Shown: one piece after another, positions 1-6,462 of the stretch
Position numbering within the stretch: the first letter of the stretch is position 1
How the letters are laid out: each line of letters starts with the position of its first letter
Translations under genes and position numbers: made by a program
Source of the DNA: a virus
Direction: 5' to 3' (one strand)
IMG/VR virus record: IMGVR_UViG_3300033145_003439
Location: 1 to 25,725 of that record
DNA length: 25,725 bases
The notes under the pieces: generated by a model
Told to the model about the DNA's origin: nothing
Databases searched by the model: none
What the model saw: only the letters and a program-made list of their open reading frames with translations

Positions 1-231
1 ATGCCACATTCAAAAAACTATCCGTCTGTTCTGACCCCGGATGAACGGCTTCAGGAACTGACCGCCATTCTTGGCCAAGGCCTGCTGCGCTTCTTTGGTA
101 GCGGGGCTATGGACGCCGAATCCTGCGGCTCAACGCCCTGTGGCTACGATACCGAAACAGTCCAGAAAGCCCTTGATGTGTCGCCAACAAGCGACCCTGT
201 TGTGTCACGGTTGACGCAAGAGAGATCGTGA
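1..231 (+). CDS. small conserved hypothetical protein of the recombinase module
   Basis: A 76-residue frame opens with ATG at the first base of the window, so an upstream extension cannot be excluded. The N-terminal part has a short pattern around DERLQELTAILGQGLLR, which I recall from small hypothetical proteins encoded just before DUF2924 and serine-recombinase genes. The remainder is low in recognisable features and is probably partly disordered. It ends 13 bases before the next start codon on the same strand, so it probably belongs to the same transcription unit as the DUF2924 and recombinase genes. Function unknown; a role connected with the recombinase is inferred from position only. 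Confidence 0.6.
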   Translation: MPHSKNYPSVLTPDERLQELTAILGQGLLRFFGSGAMDAESCGSTPCGYDTETVQKALDVSPTSDPVVSRLTQERS

Positions 232-244
232 GAGGAGACGCATC

Positions 245-754
245 ATGGCACTGAACATCGGCAAGGAAATGGCCCAATTGCAGCGGTTGACGGTTCCGGA
301 GCTGAGGCGCAGGTACGCCGACGTCTGCGGAGAAGATACAACGTCCAGGAACAAGGTCTACCTGGTCCGGCGGATCATCTGGCGCCTGCAGATGAAGCAG
401 GAAGGCGGTCTGTCAGAGAGGGCCCGCAAGCGGGCCAGGGAACTGGCGGCAAACGCTGATGTGCGGCTGACCGCGCCCAAGACATTCACGTCAGAATCCG
501 GCGGTATGACCAGGGAGTTCGCGGTCAGTTTCCCTCGGGACCAGCGCCTGCCCATGCCCGGGGCCGTCATCATGCGCCAGTATAAAGGTGAAACCATCCA
601 GGTGCGGGTTCTGCCCACGGGTTTCGAGTACGAGGGCGAGATTTACCGCACATTGAGCGGCGTGGCCAAGAAGGTCACCGGCACTCATTGGAATGGATAC
701 CACTTCTTCAAATTGGGCGGGAAAGGAATCTCGGATGATCAAAAGAAGGATTGA
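245..754 (+). CDS. DUF2924 domain-containing protein
   Basis: This 169-residue protein matches the DUF2924 pattern. It has an N-terminal helical segment with LTVPELRRRYADVCGE, then a basic region with YLVRRIIWRLQ and a run of Arg/Lys/Ala (residues about 57-66). The C-terminal part carries the family's GFEYEGEIYRTLSGVAKKVTGTHWNG motif in residues about 126-152. DUF2924 proteins are typically encoded directly upstream of large serine recombinases; their biochemical role is not established, although the basic composition fits DNA binding. AGGAG lies seven bases before the ATG. The recombinase start lies inside the last 20 bases of this gene, which suggests translational coupling. Confidence 0.9.
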   Translation: MALNIGKEMAQLQRLTVPELRRRYADVCGEDTTSRNKVYLVRRIIWRLQMKQEGGLSERARKRARELAANADVRLTAPKTFTSESGGMTREFAVSFPRDQRLPMPGAVIMRQYKGETIQVRVLPTGFEYEGEIYRTLSGVAKKVTGTHWNGYHFFKLGGKGISDDQKKD

Positions 755-2288
755 GGAACCGGAAATACGTTGCGCCATCTATACGCGCAAGAGCACCGAG
801 GAAGGCCTCGAACAGGAGTTCAACAGCCTGGATGCGCAGCGGGAAGCGAGCGAGGCTTTCATCGCCAGCCAGCGAGGTGAAGGGTGGGTCTGCCTGCCGG
901 CCCGGTACGACGACGGTGGGTTCACCGGCGGCAATATGGAGCGTCCCGCCTTCAAACGCCTGATGACCGATATCAAAGCGGGCCGGATCGATTGCGTGGT
1001 GGTCTACAAGGTGGACCGGATGTCTCGCAGCCTGTTGGACTTCACGCAGATCATGGGGCAGTTGGAGAAGCACGGGGTTTCCTTCGTGTCGGTGACCCAG
1101 CAGTTCAACACCACCAGTTCCATGGGCCGGTTGACCTTGAACATCCTGCTCTCGTTCGCCCAGTTCGAGCGGGAGATCATTTCAGAACGGACCAGGGACA
1201 AGATTGCCGCCACCAGGCGCAAGGGGAAATGGTCCGGTGGCCGCCCTGTTCTCGGTTACGACGTCGATCCCGGTGGGGGCCGCATCCTGGTCAATGAAGA
1301 GGAGGCGACCAGGGTCAGAGCGATCTTCAATGTCTACCTGGATTACCAATCGCTCATTTCGACGATCAAGGAACTGGATACGCGGGGGTGGGTGAACAAG
1401 CAGTGGATCACCCGCAAGGGGAAGGAATCCGGCGGCCAGCCCTTCACCAAGAACAGCCTCTACCGGCTGCTAACCAACGTGCTGTATATCGGGAGAGTCA
1501 AATACAAGGATGAAGTCCACGCCGGTGAACACCCAGCCATCGTGGACCAGGAGGTTTTTCGGGCTGCGGGACTTCTTCTGCATCGCAACGGGACCACCGG
1601 TGGCAAGGAGGTCCGGAACCGGTTCGGGGCCATCCTGAAGGGTCTGATCCACTGCGTTCCCTGTGGAGCGGCCATGGTCCCGACCCACGTGAAGAAGCCG
1701 AACAAGCGGTACCGGTACTATGTATGCACCAACGCCCAGAAGCGGGGCTGGCACGTCTGTCCGTCCAAGTCGATTCCCGCGGTCGAGATTGAGAAATTCG
1801 TAGTGGATCAAATCCGGTGCATCGGCAAGGACCCTGCCCTGCTGGCGGAGACCCTGGCCGTGGCCAGGTCCGAGGCCAAGGCGCGGATCAAGGAACTGGA
1901 AGCGGAAAAGCGGAGCCTGGAACGGGGGCTCGCACGCCATAGCACGGAATTGCAGGAGTTGGTCGGCAATCTGGCTGGTGGCGAAGTGACCACGGCCCAG
2001 ATGGCGGACCTGCAGGAGCGGATTCAGAGCGCGGAACAGCGGACGTCCCAGATCAGGGCGGAACTGATCGGGCTGGAGCGCCAACTGATCGACGAGCAAG
2101 AGGCTATGCGGGTACTGGCCGCCTTTGATCCCGTCTGGGAGACGCTTTCGCTGCGGGAACAGGCCCGGGTGCTGCGGCTGCTGGTCCAGCGGGTGGATTA
2201 TGACGGGGAGAAGGGAACCGTATCGGTGACATTCCATCCTTCCGGTATCGAGATGCTGTCCCATGAATTCGCGGAGGAGATTGCATGA
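735..2288 (+). CDS. large serine recombinase (site-specific integrase)
   Basis: Probable phage integrase of the resolvase/invertase superfamily, 517 residues from ATG 735 (AAAGGA upstream; an ATG at 693 in the same frame lacks a good ribosome binding site). The catalytic domain comes first: YTRKS puts the nucleophile at Ser20, followed by the SLDAQREA motif and VYKVDRMSR with its conserved arginines. A recombinase domain covers roughly residues 170-290. A zinc ribbon follows, with Cys307, Cys310, Cys331 and Cys342. The C-terminal third is a long charged coiled coil (about 380-455), as in large serine integrases that synapse attP and attB. All expected parts are present and intact, so it looks active. 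No attachment site could be recognised. Confidence 0.95.
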   Translation: MIKRRIEEPEIRCAIYTRKSTEEGLEQEFNSLDAQREASEAFIASQRGEGWVCLPARYDDGGFTGGNMERPAFKRLMTDIKAGRIDCVVVYKVDRMSRSLLDFTQIMGQLEKHGVSFVSVTQQFNTTSSMGRLTLNILLSFAQFEREIISERTRDKIAATRRKGKWSGGRPVLGYDVDPGGGRILVNEEEATRVRAIFNVYLDYQSLISTIKELDTRGWVNKQWITRKGKESGGQPFTKNSLYRLLTNVLYIGRVKYKDEVHAGEHPAIVDQEVFRAAGLLLHRNGTTGGKEVRNRFGAILKGLIHCVPCGAAMVPTHVKKPNKRYRYYVCTNAQKRGWHVCPSKSIPAVEIEKFVVDQIRCIGKDPALLAETLAVARSEAKARIKELEAEKRSLERGLARHSTELQELVGNLAGGEVTTAQMADLQERIQSAEQRTSQIRAELIGLERQLIDEQEAMRVLAAFDPVWETLSLREQARVLRLLVQRVDYDGEKGTVSVTFHPSGIEMLSHEFAEEIA

Positions 2289-2698
2289 CCCGGCCGATCA
2301 AGATCACCAAGCAGGTCCATTTTCGGACGGCAAAGCGGGGCCGGCGGGTCTTGAAGGAAGGGACCAGGGAGAAGGCGGTAACTTTGGGGAAGGTGCCCAG
2401 GTTGTCACGGTTGATGGCCCTGGCCCTCTACATGGATGACCTGTTGCACCAGGCGGTGGCCCGGGATCTGGCCGACCTGGCCAGGCTCGCGATGGTGACC
2501 AGGGGGCGGATGACCCAGATCATGAATCTGCTGCTCTTGGCCCCGGAGATTCAGGAGGAAATCCTGTTTTTACCGCTGTCCCATGGCGGGCGGGATGTAT
2601 TGAGTGAACGGAAGATTCGGCCCATTGCGACGGTTCCGGACTGGCGGAAGCAGCGGGTGATGTGGCGGGAATTGAAGGCAGCCCTCCCGGACTCGTGA
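2285..2698 (+). CDS. small recombinase-associated protein, probable helix-turn-helix
   Basis: This 137-residue basic protein starts in an ATGA overlap with the recombinase stop codon, so the two are translationally coupled. The middle (about residues 43-80) reads as an amphipathic helical region with ARDLADLARLAMVTRGRMTQIMNLLLL, which looks like a helix-turn-helix similar to the ParB/KorB or sigma-4 type. The C-terminal part has Trp and Arg-rich segments. Proteins of this kind recur directly after serine recombinases that have a DUF2924 gene upstream. A recombination directionality factor or DNA-binding accessory role is a reasonable inference, not shown by the sequence. Confidence 0.7.
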   Translation: MTRPIKITKQVHFRTAKRGRRVLKEGTREKAVTLGKVPRLSRLMALALYMDDLLHQAVARDLADLARLAMVTRGRMTQIMNLLLLAPEIQEEILFLPLSHGGRDVLSERKIRPIATVPDWRKQRVMWRELKAALPDS

Positions 2699-2765
2699 GG
2701 CCCGTTTGGAGGCCCCCTTATCTCCTTGAAAAATAACGATGTTGAAAATAATTGCACCCATAGGA

Positions 2766-2794
2766 TTGACACGCTATTCTGTGTGAAGTATTTA
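2766..2794 (+). promoter_or_regulatory. predicted promoter of the repressor-metallopeptidase operon
   Basis: A perfect TTGACA -35 hexamer at 2766-2771 is followed after 17 bases by TATTTA at 2789-2794 as a weak -10. It lies in AT-rich DNA 78 bases upstream of the repressor start codon, and the operator-like sequence at 2783-2800 overlaps the -10. The -10 match is poor, so the exact hexamer is uncertain. Confidence 0.5.
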
Positions 2795-2800
2795 GTAAAC
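2783..2800. promoter_or_regulatory. candidate repressor operator, copy 1
   Basis: GTGAAGTATTTAGTAAAC overlaps the predicted -10 of the repressor promoter. It matches 14 of 18 positions of the sequence at 3985-4002 in front of the next transcription unit, and both copies share the core AGTATTTAG and partial dyad symmetry ending in AAC. This is the position expected for an autoregulatory XRE operator. Confidence 0.5.
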
Positions 2801-2871
2801 ATGGACGGGCGAAGACTACCGACATGGCACAAGAATTGTTTGTCGTTTGACGACAGTCAGGAGGTGAAATT

Positions 2872-3240
2872 ATGGCTGGAAACCCCAAGTTTGGAAAACG
2901 GATTCGTGAACTCCGTGAAGCGAAGAAGAAGGTTGACCCTTCCTATTCATTGAGGCAGTTCGCAGAGAAGGTCGGAGTCAGCGCCACGTTCTTGAGCAAA
3001 CTCGAGACGGGTGAGTTTGATCCACCCAGACCGGAAAAGATCATCAGGATGGCTGAACTTCTGGAAGTCGATCCTGATGAGTTTTTGGCACTGGCCGGCA
3101 AGACGGATCCTGAACTCGAGAACATAATTCTATCGAGGCCCAAGGCTATGGCTGATTTGTTGAGGACAGCTCACGACAAAGGTCTGACCGCTGACGATCT
3201 CGATAGGATCACTAGGAGGATCAAGAAAAAGAAACCCTGA
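2872..3240 (+). CDS. XRE-family transcriptional repressor (ImmR/CI-like)
   Basis: A 122-residue protein with a Cro/CI helix-turn-helix in residues about 6-72. SLRQFAEKVGVSATFLSKLETG is the two-helix motif, with the conserved Ser-x-x-Lys-Leu-Glu recognition pattern. A short helical C-terminal part follows and ends in a lysine-rich tail. CAGGAGGTG upstream of the ATG is a strong ribosome binding site. The protein has no LexA-like self-cleavage domain, and the next gene encodes an ImmA/IrrE metallopeptidase. That pairing is known from ICEBs1 and related elements, where ImmA cleaves the repressor ImmR. It is therefore the likely master repressor of lysogeny, autoregulated through the operator at 2783-2800. 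Confidence 0.88.
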   Translation: MAGNPKFGKRIRELREAKKKVDPSYSLRQFAEKVGVSATFLSKLETGEFDPPRPEKIIRMAELLEVDPDEFLALAGKTDPELENIILSRPKAMADLLRTAHDKGLTADDLDRITRRIKKKKP

Positions 3241-3248
3241 TCAGGGTT
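3233..3248. repeat. perfect 16-bp palindrome across the repressor stop codon
   Basis: AACCCTGATCAGGGTT reads the same on both strands and spans the TGA stop of the repressor gene, just before the ribosome binding site of the metallopeptidase gene. It could be a protein site, or an RNA hairpin tuning the ratio of the two proteins; neither can be decided here. Confidence 0.7.
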
Positions 3249-3261
3249 CGCGGAGGTGCCA

Positions 3262-3960
3262 ATGCATCCAAAAATCCGGTTTGTCCGGAAAGAGAGCATC
3301 GAGCTTGGGACTCAAGTTCTGCTGGCCGATTATGGCCGAAAATATGGGGAGATCTTCAAGCCTCCGATTCCGGTGGAAGAGATTCTCGAAGCCCACCTGG
3401 AAATCGACTTCTGGTTTGACGATCTCCCGGTCCTGTTGGAAATGCCTGACGTGCTGGGTGCTACCTGGTTCAAGCAGCGTGAGGTGAGAATCGATCAATC
3501 TCTCGATCCCTCGGTTCATCCGGCCCAATTGGGACGGTACCGCTTTACAGTCGCTCACGAAGTTGGGCACTGGGATCTCCACCGCGAAATCTTCCTGTCC
3601 GACAAGAGCCAGGTGACTTTGTTCGGAGTCAGGGAGGAGCCTATCGTTTGCCGGTCCAACGACCGCAGACCTTTGGAATGGCAAGCAGATTCCTTTGCTG
3701 GTTTTCTTCTGATGCCCAAGAAGATGGTCTTCGCCGCATGGGAGACTCTTCAGGGTTCCCTTCAACCCTATGTCGCCATCGGTGAAATCGACGACATCAA
3801 GGCCAAATGGGGTCTGGAGAACCATGAGTTCGCCACTGTGGACATCGCCCGCCAAATGGCTCAGGTGTTCGAGGTTTCGGCTCAGGCCATGCAGATCCGT
3901 TTGATTGAACTCGGACTCATTCGCACCCAGATTCCGGAGCCGAGTCTGTTTTCAGTGTAA
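3262..3960 (+). CDS. ImmA/IrrE family zinc metallopeptidase
   Basis: A 232-residue protein with the metallopeptidase signature. HEVGH at residues 99-103 supplies two zinc ligands (His99, His103) and the catalytic Glu100. The family's downstream helix with EWQADSFAGFLLMP starts at Glu139, the likely third ligand. An N-terminal region of about 90 residues and a C-terminal helical region surround the core. The start at ATG 3262 is preferred because GGAGG at 3252-3256 would overlap the alternative GTG at 3256. It directly follows the XRE repressor in the same operon. In related elements ImmA-type enzymes are anti-repressors that cleave the repressor after induction, and that is the inferred role here. 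Confidence 0.9.
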   Translation: MHPKIRFVRKESIELGTQVLLADYGRKYGEIFKPPIPVEEILEAHLEIDFWFDDLPVLLEMPDVLGATWFKQREVRIDQSLDPSVHPAQLGRYRFTVAHEVGHWDLHREIFLSDKSQVTLFGVREEPIVCRSNDRRPLEWQADSFAGFLLMPKKMVFAAWETLQGSLQPYVAIGEIDDIKAKWGLENHEFATVDIARQMAQVFEVSAQAMQIRLIELGLIRTQIPEPSLFSV

Positions 3961-3984
3961 CCCATTCTCTTTTTTGAAGTTGGT

Positions 3985-4002
3985 GTTTAGTATTTAGGTA
4001 AC
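3985..4002. promoter_or_regulatory. candidate repressor operator, copy 2, in the early promoter region
   Basis: GTTTAGTATTTAGGTAAC matches the operator-like sequence at 2783-2800 at 14 of 18 positions, with symmetric GTT/AAC ends and internal TA steps. It sits between a weak -35-like TTGGTG (3980-3985) and a -10-like TATACG (4005-4010), 48 bases upstream of the next gene. Repressor bound here would block the early operon. Confidence 0.5.
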
Positions 4003-4049
4003 GATATACGAACACCCCGCCCCAGACCCTGCTTGTGGAAGGAGCCATG

Positions 4050-4376
4050 ATGCAAATACCCAGGAAGTCATCACTTTCACCAGCTCAATCCAGGCTCGTC
4101 GAAATGATGCAACGCATCGACTTTGGGACGATCGAGGATCTTGTTGTCCGTGAGGGTCAACCGGTTCTTCGGCCCAAGCCTCGAGTCATCCGCGACGTGA
4201 AGTTCGGCGCCCGCAATGACAAACGTCCCCAAACCGGCCTCAGTGATTTTGCTCTGAAATCAAGCGTTCAGGAGCTCATGGCCAAGTTTGATTCCCTCGG
4301 TGAGGCCACCGTGCATCGCCTTGTGGTCAAACATGGTTTGCCCTTCAGCATGCAGGTGGAGGAATTCGACGCCTGA
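4050..4376 (+). CDS. conserved phage hypothetical protein, first gene of the early operon
   Basis: 108 residues from ATG 4050, chosen because AAGGAG at 4039-4044 is five bases upstream; ATG 4047 and GTG 4035 are in frame but badly spaced. The central motif RPKPRVIRDVKFGARND and the C-terminal VVKHGLPFSMQVEE segment are recognisable as a recurring small hypothetical in prophages, without assigned function. No membrane segment or signal peptide is visible. It follows the second operator copy directly, so it should be among the first proteins made after the repressor is lost. The 186-base structured leader of the sigma factor gene follows. Confidence 0.8.
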   Translation: MQIPRKSSLSPAQSRLVEMMQRIDFGTIEDLVVREGQPVLRPKPRVIRDVKFGARNDKRPQTGLSDFALKSSVQELMAKFDSLGEATVHRLVVKHGLPFSMQVEEFDA

Positions 4377-4380
4377 ATGA

Positions 4381-4397
4381 GGGGGTTAGGCACCCCC
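4381..4397 (+). promoter_or_regulatory. short GC hairpin after the first early gene
   Basis: GGGGGT and ACCCCC form a perfect six-pair stem with a five-base loop, starting four bases after the stop codon at 4374-4376. There is no T-run after it, so it is a weak terminator or attenuator at best. Confidence 0.4.
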
Positions 4398-4443
4398 ACT
4401 CCCATCCCTGATATCTAGTCACCAGACATTCAACCGGCCACGA

Positions 4444-4496
4444 GGTGGAGGTGCTTGTGGGTGTCGCCGTAAAGGCGATCCACGTGTGCCTCCGCC
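4444..4496 (+). promoter_or_regulatory. long imperfect hairpin in the sigma-factor leader
   Basis: GGTGGAGG (4444-4451) pairs with CCTCCGCC (4489-4496) with one G-U pair. Inside, TGTGG (4456-4460) pairs with CCACG (4480-4484), and TCGCC (4464-4468) pairs perfectly with GGCGA (4474-4478) around a GTAAA loop. The three stacked stems lie between the first early gene and the sigma factor gene and suggest a structured leader RNA. Confidence 0.45.
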
Positions 4497-4534
4497 ACGC
4501 CGGTTTCTGCGCTGTCTCGTGCGATATCCACGCG

Positions 4535-4557
4535 CCTCTCCACGGCCTCAGGAGAGG
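4535..4557 (+). promoter_or_regulatory. hairpin that sequesters the ribosome binding site of the sigma gene
   Basis: CCTCTCC (4535-4541) is the exact complement of GGAGAGG (4551-4557), giving a perfect seven-pair GC-rich stem with a nine-base loop. The right arm is the Shine-Dalgarno sequence of the sigma factor gene, five bases before its ATG at 4563. When folded, it should block translation initiation. What would open it is not visible. Confidence 0.55.
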
Positions 4558-4562
4558 TTCCG

Positions 4563-5174
4563 ATGGAGAACGCGAAACAGGGCGTCCTGAATGGATACGC
4601 CAAAGAAGTAATCCGACACAAAGCAAGACAGTTGATCGGCAAATACGGGTTCACCCGTGACGACTACGAAGACCTGCAGCAGGAGATGACACTCGATCTG
4701 CTGCGCAGGCTGGGAAAGTACGATCCGGAAAAATCAGCCCTGACGACATTCGTCGCTCGGGTCGTCAACGGCAAAATCTCCACCTTGATCCGTCACCGCA
4801 AACAAGAAAAACGCGACTACAGGTGCCAGGTCTGTTCGCTGAATGCACCGGTCGAAAGCGATACCAGTGAGTCGTTCGACATGGACGAAACCCTGAGCCA
4901 AGACGACTTCGATCGGCAGGTAGGGCGGAATGCAGATCGGCTTGATCTGAGTCTCGATTTCTCCCGCGCCATGGAGGAATTGCCGGACGACCTGCGTCAA
5001 CTGGCGATCCGTCTCCAGACTCAAACCATGGCTGAGATTGCTCGCGAACTCGGCGTGCCGCGGACCAGACTCTATGACAAGGGGCTCACTCGCCTGCGGA
5101 AGTCATTCGAGGACAAAGGGCTGCGTGAATACCTCGGAAGTCCCCGACACATCGACAAGCCGCAGGGTAAGTAA
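4563..5174 (+). CDS. phage-encoded sigma-70-family RNA polymerase sigma factor
   Basis: A 203-residue protein with two sigma domains. Residues about 11-85 match sigma region 2: an FTRDDYEDLQQEMTLDLLRRL helix corresponding to the core-binding part, then FVARVVNGKISTLIRHRKQEKRD for the promoter-melting region. An acidic linker (about 95-130) follows. Residues about 133-185 match region 4, with LRQLAIRLQTQTMAEIARELG and the recognition helix VPRTRLYDKGLTRLRKSF. The small size and lack of regions 1.1 and 3 resemble ECF-type sigma factors. No anti-sigma gene is adjacent. It probably redirects host RNA polymerase to phage promoters; the targets are unknown. Translation may be controlled by the hairpin over its ribosome binding site. 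Confidence 0.85.
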   Translation: MENAKQGVLNGYAKEVIRHKARQLIGKYGFTRDDYEDLQQEMTLDLLRRLGKYDPEKSALTTFVARVVNGKISTLIRHRKQEKRDYRCQVCSLNAPVESDTSESFDMDETLSQDDFDRQVGRNADRLDLSLDFSRAMEELPDDLRQLAIRLQTQTMAEIARELGVPRTRLYDKGLTRLRKSFEDKGLREYLGSPRHIDKPQGK

Positions 5175-5218
5175 CCAGCAGAGGGCCGATGGTCCGCAAC
5201 CACAGGAGACGAGAAACG

Positions 5219-5521
5219 ATGAGCCGAGAAATCCACCGCTACCAGTTCAAAGCCACGGTGCCGGCAGAGGAGATCGAAAGCACCCTGCTGCTTGCCGTAC
5301 TGGCGGTCGAGGGGCTGCACGGTGTGTCTCGCGTTCGGCTGGAGGCGAGCTACTGCTTCGATGCTGAGAAACACGCTTGCGTGATCGATACCGAAACGGT
5401 GGTCGGCCAGGACATCAGCCGGATTTTCACCGGGTTCGCCATCCGCGAATACGGGGAAACCGCCTTCAGGGTGGAGCGAGCCAACACGACTGACCAAGAA
5501 ACGGAGGGCGTTACGACATGA
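5219..5521 (+). CDS. small conserved phage hypothetical protein
   Basis: 100 residues from ATG 5219, ten bases after AGGAGA; an in-frame ATG at 5189 is possible, but the conserved part begins with SREIHRYQFKA. Later blocks are LLLAVLAVEGLHG, CVIDTETVVGQDISRIFTGF and REYGETAFRVER. The sequence resembles a recurrent hypothetical protein of phage early operons. It has no catalytic motif or membrane segment and reads as a compact alpha/beta domain. It lies between the sigma factor and the nuclease gene and shares an ATGA overlap with the nuclease, so the two are probably coupled. Function unknown. Confidence 0.8.
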   Translation: MSREIHRYQFKATVPAEEIESTLLLAVLAVEGLHGVSRVRLEASYCFDAEKHACVIDTETVVGQDISRIFTGFAIREYGETAFRVERANTTDQETEGVTT

Positions 5522-6354
5522 CCAAGGCTGGAGTATTCAAACGACGTTCAGGAAGTCTCGAAAACCTTGACTTCCTGATCCAGGAACCGGCGGAGGATTA
5601 CCACGCCAAGGCGGGCAAGTACCTGTCGAGCCACCGGCTGGCCGACTTCAGGCGCAACGCGCTGCTGTTTCACAAGAAGGAACTCGGGCTGATCGAAGAG
5701 CCGGACCGACCGGCATATGTGCTGGGCCGCGCCGCCCACGTCCTGATTCTCGAAGGCAGAGAAGCCTATGAGAAGAACTACGCCATCGGCGGACCAATCA
5801 ACCCCAAGACGGGTGCTCCGTTTGGCAATCGAACGAAGGCGTTTCAGGAGTGGGCGGAGGCCCAGGGCAAACCTGTGCTGGGCGATGACCAGGCTCTGCT
5901 GATCGAGAGTCTCTATTCCGCAGTCCAGGGCCACGGCCACGCTCGGGATCTGCTCGCCGAGGGGCAGGCCGAAGGTGTGGTGAGGACCGAGTACCGGGAT
6001 CTGCCATGCCAGGGCCGCTTGGACTGGCTGCACCCGAGCCACGGAATCGTCGACCTGAAAACCTGCGAAAACCTCGACTGGCTGGAGATGGACGCCCGCA
6101 GTTACGGCTACATCCACCAGTTGGCCTTCTACCGCTCCCTGGTGGCTCGCGCCACCGGCGAAACCCTCCCGGTCTACCTGATCGCTGTCGAGAAACGCGA
6201 GCCTCTGCGCTGTGGAGTTTGGCGCGTGGGTGAAGAGGTACTCGGCATCGCCCAGAAGGACAACGAGCAGGCCATCGAGCGGCTCAAAGACTGTCGTGAG
6301 CGGGACTTCTGGCCCACCGGGTACGAGGAAATCAAGATCCTCGACTGCATCTGA
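5518..6354 (+). CDS. RecE/YqaJ-like PD-(D/E)XK exonuclease (DUF3799-type)
   Basis: A 278-residue putative phage recombination exonuclease. It has the conserved GRAAHVLILEG helix, with His74 in the position typical of RecE and YqaJ nucleases. The catalytic core follows, with Asp169 in GRLDW and Asp179-x-Lys181 in VDLKT forming the D-(D/E)xK metal site. A downstream YIHQLAFYRSL helix matches the QxxxY motif of lambda-exonuclease-like enzymes. Family members resect double-stranded ends to prepare single strands for an annealing protein. The neighbouring Sak4-like ATPase and DUF669 protein fit that pathway. The start is in an ATGA overlap with the preceding gene. Confidence 0.88.
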   Translation: MTKAGVFKRRSGSLENLDFLIQEPAEDYHAKAGKYLSSHRLADFRRNALLFHKKELGLIEEPDRPAYVLGRAAHVLILEGREAYEKNYAIGGPINPKTGAPFGNRTKAFQEWAEAQGKPVLGDDQALLIESLYSAVQGHGHARDLLAEGQAEGVVRTEYRDLPCQGRLDWLHPSHGIVDLKTCENLDWLEMDARSYGYIHQLAFYRSLVARATGETLPVYLIAVEKREPLRCGVWRVGEEVLGIAQKDNEQAIERLKDCRERDFWPTGYEEIKILDCI

Positions 6355-6361
6355 AACACAG

Positions 6362-6433
6362 GGGAAGCGGGCGGAATGGCGTGACGCACTGACGCCCGGG
6401 TGCGTCGGGACTCCCTGGGTCTGTCCGCTTCCC
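6362..6433 (+). promoter_or_regulatory. structured intergenic RNA between the nuclease and ATPase genes
   Basis: GGGAAGCGG (6362-6370) is perfectly complementary to CCGCTTCCC (6425-6433). Inside lies a second stem, either GACGCA (6383-6388) with TGCGTC (6401-6406) or GACGC (6391-6395) with GCGTC (6402-6406), so two mutually exclusive inner hairpins exist. It occupies most of the only sizeable gap in an otherwise overlapping operon. Confidence 0.5.
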
Positions 6434-6462
6434 GGTCAACCTGAACGAAAGGAAATGCAACC

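Noticed and set aside
1470-2264. 264-residue open frame on the - strand
   Set aside because: It lies wholly opposite the serine recombinase, whose motifs are intact; a high-GC antisense shadow.
2726-2752. Imperfect direct repeat TTGAAAAATAA / TTGAAAATAA
   Set aside because: Short, AT-rich and upstream of the promoter; cannot be separated from chance.
2726-2871. + strand open frame before the repressor gene
   Set aside because: It covers the promoter and operator region and continues out of frame into the repressor gene; no ribosome binding site and no protein-like pattern.
3241-3855. 204-residue open frame on the - strand
   Set aside because: Antisense to the ImmA/IrrE metallopeptidase gene, which carries HEVGH; shadow.
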